Source: Clostridiales bacterium (GTDB taxonomy: Bacteria; Bacillota; Clostridia; Oscillospirales; Acutalibacteraceae). From it: DNA of 48,903 bases. Numbering within the stretch: position 1 is the stretch's first letter; each line of letters opens with the position of its first letter. Below the pieces are notes generated by a model. It ran no database searches, was not told where the DNA came from, and worked only from the letters and a program-made list of their open reading frames with translations. Both the position numbers and the translations under genes were made by a program. The DNA lies in NCBI GenBank assembly GCA_022791355.1, contig JAAVYX010000098.1, positions 1 through 48,903 of the forward strand. The letters are read 5' to 3'. Below, in pieces: positions 42,520 to 48,903 of the stretch.

Positions 42520-43356
42520 TTATGATTTATTGTCCATTTCTTCCCCGCCCTGCGGCTTGTCCGGCAGGGCATGGCCGCTCTTATAGCCGCTGGGGGTAAC
42601 GCCGTAAACGGCCGAAAAGGCCCGGTTAAAGGTGCGGTAGTTGCTGAAACCAGATTGGAAGGCGATAACGGTAAGGGGCTGGTCGGTTTGCTCAATGAGC
42701 CGGGCGGCGTGCCGGGAGCGCAGCAGGTTGAGATACCGGTTGAAGCCGTAGCCCAAATAGGCGTTGAAAAAGCGGGATAAATAGTCCTTGTTATAGCCGA
42801 AGGCACGGGCCAGCCGCTCGATATTCAGATTCTCCAGATAATGCTGCTCTAGATAAACCAGAATCTCTCGGGCCAGGTCAGGCGTGCCGGTCTTGGTCTG
42901 GGGGATTAAGGTCAGCTCCCGGCAGAGGATACCCAGAATGGCGTAGGCGTACCCCTTGCTGACCAGAGGGTCGGGACGGGCGTTTTCCAAAAGGAGCATT
43001 TCGGCCGCCTCGCGAATCTGCCGGCCGGCCGGGCCGTCGGACAGAAAGTTGGCGGCAAAGCTTTTGCCTTTGGACATGGAGGCGAAGCTGGGCACCAGAC
43101 TCACCGGGGTAATCAGCAGAATGGCGCGGGCCCGCTCAGGGGTCACGTAGCGGTGCACGTCGTAGCTGCCGGCAATGGACAGGTCCCCCGTCCGCAGTAT
43201 ACGGGTGGCACCGTTGATAGTGGCCTCAGTTTCCCCCTCCAGCTGATAGATCAGCTCCAGGTTGGAATGAAAATGGGGCTCGCACTGGTTCTGTTCCAAT
43301 ATAAAGCAGTCGATCCGTTTGTCGTTTTCCCGGTCTATTTCAAAATAGGCGCTCAT
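42520..43356 (-). CDS. AraC-family transcriptional regulator with cupin sensor domain
   Basis: A 278-residue regulator. The N-terminal cupin (PHFHSNLELIYQLEGETEAT, then LRTGDLSIAGSYDVHRY) probably senses a small molecule. The C-terminal AraC DNA-binding domain has IERLARAFGYNKDYLSRFF and ITVIAFQSGFSNYRTFNRAF-like segments (here PLTVIAFQSGFSNYRTFNRA), followed by VYGVTPSGYK. The ATG has GGAGGG upstream. No sugar transporter lies next to it, so its target is open. A perfect hairpin at 43433-43458 lies 77-102 bp upstream of its start. Confidence 0.93.
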   Translation of the reverse strand: MSAYFEIDRENDKRIDCFILEQNQCEPHFHSNLELIYQLEGETEATINGATRILRTGDLSIAGSYDVHRYVTPERARAILLITPVSLVPSFASMSKGKSFAANFLSDGPAGRQIREAAEMLLLENARPDPLVSKGYAYAILGILCRELTLIPQTKTGTPDLAREILVYLEQHYLENLNIERLARAFGYNKDYLSRFFNAYLGYGFNRYLNLLRSRHAARLIEQTDQPLTVIAFQSGFSNYRTFNRAFSAVYGVTPSGYKSGHALPDKPQGGEEMDNKS

Positions 43357-43432
43357 GCGGCACCCTCCTTATAGTTCGCTTATGAAGATTATAGTTAAGC
43401 GAGATTCAAAAGGCGCATTGCATTCTTTAAAA

Positions 43433-43458
43433 CCCTACGGCGATACTTCGCCGTAGGG
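43433..43458. promoter_or_regulatory. Perfect 11-bp hairpin upstream of araC-type gene
   Basis: CCCTACGGCGA (43433-43443) and TCGCCGTAGGG (43448-43458) enclose a TACT loop. It could be an operator for the divergent region or a leader hairpin; no T run follows. Confidence 0.6.
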
Positions 43459-43712
43459 GGGCTGCAAAGGCGGCCCTGACTTGCGCATCATAGCCGCCCA
43501 AAGGCGTGTAAATCACGTCGGCGGAGCTTGTTGGGCCGCTGGTTGAAATACCGCGTTTTACGGTATTTTGTCTTATTATAAGACCAAATCCCCATAAAGA
43601 CAAGACGGCATACAAGTCCTGCGCCGCGCATACATATAACTTGACCTGGCGGACAACCGTATTCATGACGGATTCGGACGCGTCTAAAGCTTAAAGAAGG
43701 AGGAAAATATTG

Positions 43713-43778
43713 ATGTTTATGGGAATGGCATACCAAAATAAGGGGTTTACCATATCGTTTTATGGGTTAACCGGGTAA
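43713..43778 (+). CDS. Possible 21-residue small ORF
   Basis: ATG at 43713 follows AAGGAGG with good spacing and encodes MFMGMAYQNKGFTISFYGLT plus Gly before a TAA stop. There is no recognisable family and no clear promoter. The strength of the ribosome binding site is the only support. It lies 290 bp before the 3D-domain gene. Confidence 0.3.
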   Translation: MFMGMAYQNKGFTISFYGLTG

Positions 43779-43953
43779 AAAACGGGCTTGAGAATTTGAA
43801 ATGTGAGAATACGTGATTTTGCACAAAGAAAATTTCGGAAAACGACAAAAAGGCCCTTTTTCAGGGTTGGTTACAGCCTTGTAACCATTGTAACAAGCTT
43901 GAAACTGACATGAAATTTATGAAATCTGCACAGTATAGGAAGCCCCGAAAAGG

Positions 43954-43982
43954 TTGACTTGCTGCGATTTTCTGCATATAAT
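43954..43982 (+). promoter_or_regulatory. Sigma-A promoter of the 3D-domain gene
   Basis: TTGACT (43954-43959) and TATAAT (43977-43982) are 17 bp apart, 89 bp before the start codon. Upstream lie an inverted pair GGTTACA/TGTAACC (43869-43886) and two TGTAAC direct repeats nine bases apart (43880, 43889), possible regulator sites. Confidence 0.82.
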
Positions 43983-44070
43983 CTTAAAAGTGCTGGTAAA
44001 CTACAGCTGGGCGGAACGCGTTTTTCCGTGCGTTTTCAAATGCCCTATTTTACGGAGAAGGAGTTTTAGC

Positions 44071-45237
44071 ATGTTAAAAAAGATGAGATCCGTCGCCGCC
44101 GCTGTCGGGCGCGTCCTGCGCAGCCGTTCGGCCGTCGCCGCCGTGCTGGCCGTAGCTGGAACCGCCACTGTTGTGACGGTGAGCGCTTCGGCGCAGACCG
44201 TGGCTATATACGACGGGGAAGAGGTTCGCACCATTCGTACCTTCAGCAGCGACCCTGAAACCATCCTGCATCAGGCCGGCGTCAAATTTGCGGACGACGA
44301 CCTGATCGCCATGCGGACCGACGCCGGCTATCCCGCCGTGACCCTGACCAGGGCTTTCGACGTGACCGTTACCGCCGGCAATGAAACCTATGCCTACCGT
44401 ACCACCGGCGGCACCGTCGATCAGGCGTTGCAGGAGCTGGGATTACAGATTGGCGAGCACGACCTGGTCAGCGCTGAACTAAGCGACCGTCTCTCGCCCG
44501 ATATGTATATCGACGTCATTTCGGTCGACTATGAAATGATCACCCAAGAGGTCCCCATCAGCTATCAAGCTACTACCGAGTATACCGCCAGCCTGGCCGC
44601 CGGTCAGACTAAGGTGTCCGAGGGCGAGGAGGGGATCAAGCGCGTCACCTATCGCAATAAAATGGTCAACGGCCAGCTGGCCGAAAGCACCGCTGTGGAA
44701 GAAACGGTTATCAAGGAGCCTGTCCATCAGAAGACGCTGGTGGGCACCAAAACCGAAAAGCAGGCCGTCAAAACCACGACTGCGAAGAAACCTAGCAGCA
44801 GTTCATCCAGCAGCAAGTCAAGCAGTTCGTCCAGCAATAAATCCAGCGGTACGACCCAAACCAGCGCCGACGTTAAGACCGTTTCCACCCTCCAGCCCGA
44901 CGCGCCCATCGCCTTGGACTCGAAGGGCCGTCCGGTTAATTACTCCAAGCTGATTACCGGTAAGGCTACCGCCTACACCGCCCCCATCGGCTCGGCCACC
45001 TCTACCGGCCGGGGCGCTCGGACGGGGTATGTGGCGGTTAATCCCAAGCAGATTCCTTATGGAACCCGCCTGTTCATCCGCACCACCGACGGCAGCTATA
45101 TCTACGGTTACGCTGTGGCGGCCGATACCGGAGATTTTGTAAAGAAGGGCCGGATTACAGTGGACCTTTTCTTTAATTCCGAGGGCGAGTGCCGGACCTT
45201 TGGCGTTCGAAATGTGGAAATCTACGTACTGGACTAG
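44071..45237 (+). CDS. Secreted cell-wall protein with DUF348, G5 and 3D domains (YabE-like)
   Basis: A 388-residue secreted protein of the YabE/Rpf-like type, probably acting on peptidoglycan. A signal/anchor helix (VAAVLAVAGTATVVTVSASA, about residues 22-42) is followed by two DUF348 repeats (VAIYDGEEVRTIRTFSSD and the VTVTAGNETYAYRTTGG segment), a G5 domain (MITQEVPISYQATTEYTASL to KTLVGTK) and a Ser/Lys-rich linker. It ends in a 3D domain with KATAYTA, GYVAVNPKQIPYGTRLFI, AVAADTGDFVKKGRITVD and LFF; the Asp residues are those expected for lytic transglycosylase-like activity. The ATG at 44071 has AAGGAG upstream. It is flanked by its own promoter and terminator. Confidence 0.93.
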   Translation: MLKKMRSVAAAVGRVLRSRSAVAAVLAVAGTATVVTVSASAQTVAIYDGEEVRTIRTFSSDPETILHQAGVKFADDDLIAMRTDAGYPAVTLTRAFDVTVTAGNETYAYRTTGGTVDQALQELGLQIGEHDLVSAELSDRLSPDMYIDVISVDYEMITQEVPISYQATTEYTASLAAGQTKVSEGEEGIKRVTYRNKMVNGQLAESTAVEETVIKEPVHQKTLVGTKTEKQAVKTTTAKKPSSSSSSSKSSSSSSNKSSGTTQTSADVKTVSTLQPDAPIALDSKGRPVNYSKLITGKATAYTAPIGSATSTGRGARTGYVAVNPKQIPYGTRLFIRTTDGSYIYGYAVAADTGDFVKKGRITVDLFFNSEGECRTFGVRNVEIYVLD

Positions 45238-45267
45238 CTTTTATCGTTTCCAAATACAAATATGTTT

Positions 45268-45304
45268 AAGGGCGGGAAGATTTTTCTTTCCGCCCTTGTT
45301 TTTT
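45268..45304 (+). terminator. Intrinsic terminator after the 3D-domain gene
   Basis: AAGGGCGGGAAGA and TCTTTCCGCCCTT form a stem with one mismatch around TTTT, followed by GTTTTTTG. Confidence 0.9.
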
Positions 45305-45694
45305 GCCTATACATGATGCGCCCCCTGATTCCGTTGGGCATAGGGCGGATACAGTCTTATTAAGTGGTATGGCAGGAAATGCAATCGTTGGGTTATCCGC
45401 CGGCAAGGCAGATGTTCCAACGGGCGGGGAGATCCGGACGGCCTGCGAATGCGCCTACCGACGGCCGTCCGGCAAGGCGGCTCAGACTGCAAAGAGAATT
45501 TTGATGCGGCATACCGCGCCGTATGGGGCCCCGACGAGGATTCCCGCGCAGGCGCCTTCCAGGGGAAGATCCGGCATGAGGCTTTCCGTCCATACGGAAG
45601 GCGAACGGAGGACCTTGCCTCTCGGCCCCGCGCCTTTTTCAAAAGAGGGGCAAAACCATTTTGAAATATTTTACAGAATAGCTTTTAACAAGCG
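45305..45694. other. Gap without a supportable gene
   Basis: Open frames exist on both strands here but lack ribosome binding sites, known motifs and a sensible amino acid composition. I see no clear repeat copy, only short GC-rich palindromes. Confidence 0.5.
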
Positions 45695-45731
45695 AAAGGC
45701 CTGGGAAGCGTACGACTTCCCAGGCCTTTTT
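45695..45731. terminator. Terminator at the end of the GH13 gene
   Basis: AAAGGCCTGGGAAG (45695-45708) pairs perfectly with CTTCCCAGGCCTTT (45716-45729), with T residues following on the plus strand and fewer on the minus strand. It lies 28 bp past the GH13 stop and can stop transcription from both sides. Confidence 0.75.
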
Positions 45732-45758
45732 GCATATGGAGGACGTATACGCCCGGTT

Positions 45759-47678
45759 CTATTCGTCCAGAACTAGGACGGCGAAGCCCTGGGCGGGAAT
45801 TATAAGCTGCCCGCCTGAAGGGGAAGAGCCGGCCAGCGCCCGCGCGGACCCCCATTCGGGACCGGGAAGGGCCGTCGGTTCGGGGACGTCCATCCGGTTC
45901 ACGGCCACCAAAATCCGATTACCGTCCTTTTCCCGAATATACGCGATATGGCCGGTTCCGGCGCAGACCGGGGTAAACCCGCCCCCGTCAAAGGCCGGAT
46001 TGGCCAGACGGACCCGGGCCAGCGCCTTATAGAAGCTTAGAATATGCCCTTCGGCGGGAAGAGAACCGTCGGCCGGCGGGACGGATGAGGCCGGCAGGCT
46101 ATCCCAGGCAAAGCACCCGCGATTAAAGGGGTCGGCGTAACCCTCCATGCCGATTTCGTCCCCGTAGTAAACGCAGGGAACGCCGGGAAGGGTGAACTGG
46201 AGCAGGGCGGCCAGCCGCAGAAGACGCAGCCCCTTTTCCCGCTGTTCGGCCGTCATGGTCTGGCGGGACTGCCATTCCCGGTCCTTGTCCGCCATGGGCT
46301 CTCCGCCCAAAACGGTGAGGATACGGGGAGTGTCGTGGGTGCCGATGTGGTTCATCAGGGTTCGAAGAGCGGGGGCTGGATAGTTTTCCAAGATGGTCAT
46401 AACCGTTTCCAGGAGCCGGCCGGCCTCCCCGCCGGTCAAAAAAGCGATGATAGCGTCCCGGAAGGGATAGTTCATCACCGAATCAAGCTGCGCGCCCAGA
46501 AGGAAACGGCGGCGGATACCATAACTGATCTTATTGGAAGCGTCCTCCCAGACCTCTCCCAAAACCAATCCATCCGGCTTCTCGGCCTTGACCGCCGCCC
46601 GCACCTTGTCCAGAAAGCCGTCGGGCAGCTCGTCGGCCACGTCCAGCCGCCAGCCCGCCGCGCCCAGCCGCAGCCAGCGGCGCAGAACCCCGTCCCGGCC
46701 GGCGATAAAGTTGCCGAAGGCCGGGTTTTCCTCATTGGTTTCGGGCAGGGTGTCGATACCCCACCAGGAACTGTAGGAATCGGGCCAGCGGGTAAACTTG
46801 AACCAGGCGTAGTAAGGGGAATCGGCGCTGTTATAGGCCCCCTGCTCGGGGTAGCGGCCCTGCCGGTTGAAATAGCGGCTGTCGTCCCCGGTGTGGGAGA
46901 AAACCCCGTCCAGAATGATCCGGATTCCCAGTTCGGCCGCTTTGGCGCAGAGGCTTTGAAAGTCGGCCTCGCCGCCCAGCGCTGTGTCTATGGCCATATA
47001 GTCGGCCGTGTTGTACCGATGGTTGGAATGGGCCTCAAAGATGGGATTCAGGTAAAGACAGGTGACCCCCAGCTCCTTGAGATAGGGCAGCTTTTCCTCG
47101 ATTCCCTTCAAATCTCCCCCGAAATAGTCGTTGTTCAGACGGCGGGGGGAATCGTCCATACGAAATGCGGGCTGACCGCCCCAGTCGATACGCAGGCAGC
47201 GGTCCTCCGGCTGGGGGTGGGGAAGACCCGAAGCGTAAAAACGGTCGGGAAAAATCTGGTACATGATCCCGCCGGAAAACCATGCGGGGGTCGCGTAGGT
47301 TTTATCGTAAACCGTGAGCTGCCAGACCTGACCGATCTTTGGGGCCTGCGCGTCCGACAGGAAGCCCCGGCCGCCCTCCTCCCGGAGGACCAGATGCCGG
47401 CCGCGGCTGGTTTCCAGGACAAAATGATACCAATAGAGTCCCGGGCCGGGGGAGATGGCGCAGTGCCACCAGCGGCCCCCCTCCTCGATCTCGCCCGGCT
47501 GTAGGGGAATGCGGGCGGCCTGGGGCCGTCCATCCAGCAAAAGGTCCAGCCAGACGGCCCGAACCGGCGCGTCCGGCCGCTGCTCCAAAAAGAGCCGGAG
47601 GGTCAGCCGGTCGCCGGCGGCCAGAGAGCCAAAGGGGGATTTATACTGGACGTCTCGGGAGCAAAAGACAGGGGGCAT
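45759..47678 (-). CDS. GH13 alpha-glucan hydrolase (neopullulanase/cyclomaltodextrinase-like)
   Basis: An intracellular hydrolase of alpha-1,4/1,6 glucans or maltooligosaccharides: 639 residues with no signal peptide. An N-terminal beta domain (about 1-130) precedes the TIM barrel. GH13 conserved regions are DGVFSHTGDDS, GWRLDVADE with the nucleophile Asp, GEVWEDA with the acid/base Glu, and HIGTHDTPR with the third Asp. The opening YQIFPDRFYASG and the layout fit neopullulanase-like subfamilies. A C-terminal beta domain ends LIIPAQGFAVLVLDE. The ATG has GAAAGGAAA upstream. No maltose transporter is adjacent. Confidence 0.93.
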   Translation of the reverse strand: MPPVFCSRDVQYKSPFGSLAAGDRLTLRLFLEQRPDAPVRAVWLDLLLDGRPQAARIPLQPGEIEEGGRWWHCAISPGPGLYWYHFVLETSRGRHLVLREEGGRGFLSDAQAPKIGQVWQLTVYDKTYATPAWFSGGIMYQIFPDRFYASGLPHPQPEDRCLRIDWGGQPAFRMDDSPRRLNNDYFGGDLKGIEEKLPYLKELGVTCLYLNPIFEAHSNHRYNTADYMAIDTALGGEADFQSLCAKAAELGIRIILDGVFSHTGDDSRYFNRQGRYPEQGAYNSADSPYYAWFKFTRWPDSYSSWWGIDTLPETNEENPAFGNFIAGRDGVLRRWLRLGAAGWRLDVADELPDGFLDKVRAAVKAEKPDGLVLGEVWEDASNKISYGIRRRFLLGAQLDSVMNYPFRDAIIAFLTGGEAGRLLETVMTILENYPAPALRTLMNHIGTHDTPRILTVLGGEPMADKDREWQSRQTMTAEQREKGLRLLRLAALLQFTLPGVPCVYYGDEIGMEGYADPFNRGCFAWDSLPASSVPPADGSLPAEGHILSFYKALARVRLANPAFDGGGFTPVCAGTGHIAYIREKDGNRILVAVNRMDVPEPTALPGPEWGSARALAGSSPSGGQLIIPAQGFAVLVLDE

Positions 47679-48103
47679 GATATGTTTCCTTTCTGGGCAG
47701 GACCCGTTATTATTCGTATAAGAAAAGCTGGCAACAAGCGATATGACGATTTTACAGATTGCTGAGAAGGGTTCCCGCGTCTTGCCAAGGGACGCGCCGG
47801 CAAATCCAAACGGCGGTTCCAGGCGTTACGCGCCCTGCTAGGGACCCGGCGAAGGGCCGGACCGGGAAACCGGATAGAGCTAAGACCAAGGTCCGAATCG
47901 GGCGACGGTTGGCAATGGCAGGCCGCATAGGTAGGGCACAGGGATGACGCTAAATTATAGTATGCGCCCGACGTGGTTTTTTATGAGACTCTCCGGCGGC
48001 TCTCACACACGGTCTGTCGGACCGGCGGCCAAAAGGGCGGAACTGTTTTGAGAAGGGGATGGACCCGCGGCGCTTTTCCATAACTTTGCTGCGGCGGCTC
48101 CAG
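47679..48103. other. Upstream region of the GH13 gene
   Basis: No gene is supported. On the minus strand TTGCCA, 16 bp, TAATAA just before the GH13 gene could be a weak promoter. The rest is GC-rich, with no recognisable repeat copy. Confidence 0.4.
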
Positions 48104-48280
48104 CCAAAAAAAGACCTCCCGCCAACATACCACATCCTGCAGATGTTGTCGAAAAGTCTTGCAGCCGAAGCGTAAGGGCCGGTGCGCGATACCAGGCAAC
48201 AGGAACCATAGGTTTATAAAACGGCAAGACCGTTCGGGCCTCCGTCATGTTGACAGGATGACTTGTTTCATTTTTTTGGA
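48104..48280 (-). ncRNA. Candidate structured small RNA, possibly 6S RNA
   Basis: A perfect minus-strand promoter (48315-48287) would start transcription at about 48280. From there the RNA begins CCAAAAAAA, and 170 nt later it reads UUUUUUUGG, exactly complementary to the 5' end. Further closing pairs are AACA/UGUU and CAUCCUG/CAGGAUG, and there is an internal AACGG/CCGUU hairpin. About 177 nt, a long closing stem, an unpaired middle and no open frame fit the architecture of 6S RNA, the RNA polymerase regulator. I cannot confirm the family from sequence alone; it could instead be a long leader of the GH13 gene. Confidence 0.45.
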
Positions 48281-48286
48281 CTTAAT

Positions 48287-48315
48287 ATTATATCTGAATT
48301 TTACCCAATTGTCAA
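48287..48315 (-). promoter_or_regulatory. Consensus minus-strand promoter
   Basis: Read on the minus strand, TTGACA (48315-48310) and TATAAT (48292-48287) are both perfect and 17 bp apart. The nearest minus-strand gene starts 600 bp away, which suggests a non-coding transcript. Confidence 0.82.
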
Positions 48316-48405
48316 TCGATCAGGGGATAAAACAGCAATATTTCCGCTGGCGCTGCAAGCAGGCGCGGCGAGGGCGGGGGAATGGGGAAAATCCTGCCAT
48401 ATCCA

Positions 48406-48434
48406 TTGCAATCCATGGGAAAAGTGGCTATAAT
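48406..48434 (+). promoter_or_regulatory. Promoter of metG with hairpin at the transcript start
   Basis: TTGCAA (48406-48411) and TATAAT (48429-48434) are 17 bp apart. Directly after the -10, CCATGTAAA and TTTACATGG (48442-48461) form a 9-bp inverted repeat, placed to act as an operator or leader hairpin. Confidence 0.78.
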
Positions 48435-48478
48435 AAAAAGACCATGTAAATTTTTACATGGCAGTAAGGAGGAGCATC

Positions 48479-48903
48479 ATGAAAAAAGACACGTTCTACA
48501 TCACAACCCCCATTTACTATCCCTCGGGCAAGCTGCATATCGGCCATTCCTACACCACCGTGGCAGCCGATACCATGGCCCGGTATAAGCGAATGCAGGG
48601 TTATGACGTCATGTTCCTCACCGGCACCGACGAGCACGGTCAAAAAATCGAGGACCGGGCCAAGGAGGCCGGCGTGACCCCAAAGGCCTTTGTGGACGAC
48701 ATCGTATCCGGCATCAAGGATATGTGGAAGCTTTTAAATATTTCCTACGATACCTTCATCCGCACCACCGACCCGGCGCACATGGCCTGCGTCCAGAAGA
48801 TGTTCAAGCAGCTCTACGACCAGGGCGATATTTACAAGGGCGCTTACAAGGGGCTGTACTGCACCCCCTGCGAGTCCTTCTGGACCGAGAGCCAGCTGGT
48901 GGA
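48479..48903 (+). CDS. metG: Methionyl-tRNA synthetase, 3' end cut off by window edge
   Basis: Class I synthetase charging tRNA-Met. Only the first 141 residues are visible. The start KKDTFYITTPIYYPSGKLHI leads to the class I HIGH motif (residues in KLHIGHSYTT), then RYKRMQGYDVMFLTGTDEHG and GQKIEDRAKEAG, and YCTPCESFWTESQLV at the edge, which lies in the connective region. The ATG at 48479 has TAAGGAGG upstream. The frame continues off the right end of the window. Confidence 0.95.
   Translation, partial: MKKDTFYITTPIYYPSGKLHIGHSYTTVAADTMARYKRMQGYDVMFLTGTDEHGQKIEDRAKEAGVTPKAFVDDIVSGIKDMWKLLNISYDTFIRTTDPAHMACVQKMFKQLYDQGDIYKGAYKGLYCTPCESFWTESQLV

Noticed and set aside
43880..43894. WalR-type box upstream of the cell-wall protein gene
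   Set aside because: Two TGTAAC half-sites are present but separated by three bases, not the five expected, so I list them only as possible sites.
43779..44070. c-di-AMP (ydaO-type) riboswitch before the 3D-domain gene
   Set aside because: Such genes often carry one, but the conserved riboswitch blocks are absent and the promoter is only 89 bp from the start.
45303..45776. 157-residue plus-strand open frame after the 3D-domain gene
   Set aside because: There is no ribosome binding site, it begins inside a terminator T run, it covers another terminator, and its composition is that of random GC-rich sequence.

Overview
The window is a 48.9 kb piece of a GC-rich Clostridia chromosome, probably from the Oscillospirales (Ruminococcaceae-like). 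The support is the Firmicutes origin-region gene set (gyrB, gyrA, rpmH, rnpA, yidD, yidC, jag, mnmE, mnmG, rsmG, noc, parA, parB), a type I dockerin protein, meso-diaminopimelate dehydrogenase, a plant-type acyl-ACP thioesterase, frequent TTG/GTG starts behind strong Shine-Dalgarno sequences, and clear sigma-A promoters. dnaA, dnaN, recF and oriC are not in the window. No tRNA, rRNA, CRISPR array, intact transposase or prophage was seen.

Layout. 1-6.1 kb: gyrase (gyrB cut by the left edge, gyrA) around a YcxB-like membrane protein. 6.1-14 kb: an XRE regulator, an elongation-type cell-wall pair (an FHA-RodA fusion and a short monofunctional PBP), a secreted dockerin protein, a small AT-rich cassette with terminal inverted repeats, and ddh. 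14-26.5 kb: the rpmH-to-parB block, with three parS-like sites near noc and parAB. 26.5-33 kb: serS, acyl-ACP thioesterase, a GntR/ABC transporter operon on the minus strand, and an AT-rich nucleotidyltransferase. 33-42 kb: a DUF3784-like membrane protein, a zinc-ribbon/PASTA pseudokinase, ppk, pfk and rsmE. 42-48.9 kb: an AraC regulator, a G5/3D cell-wall protein, a GH13 glucan hydrolase, a candidate structured RNA on the minus strand (possibly 6S RNA), and the start of metG.

How the genes fit together. Replication and segregation (gyrase, ParAB-parS, Noc), ribosome and tRNA maturation (RnpA, L34, MnmEG, RsmG, RsmE), membrane insertion (YidC, YidD, Jag) and wall synthesis (RodA, PBP, Ddh, PASTA protein, 3D protein) lie together. 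The FHA domain on RodA and the PASTA protein with a dead kinase domain suggest wall synthesis under Ser/Thr-phosphorylation control, with the active kinase encoded elsewhere. gyrBA and the rpmH-parB block point the same way, unlike the divergent arrangement around oriC in Bacillus.

The most unusual content is intergenic. Three interlocking repeat families fill the gaps: (A) a ~190 bp module of consecutive hairpins, in three copies whose stems differ in sequence but still pair; (B) a 49 bp hairpin unit that sits as an apparent insertion with CTA on both sides inside one A copy, where another A copy is uninterrupted, and that forms a 52 bp tandem array before mnmE; (C) a ~170-270 bp MITE-like element containing a ~30 bp unit that is single in some copies and amplified to 4-5 in others. 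I do not recognise these as a named system.
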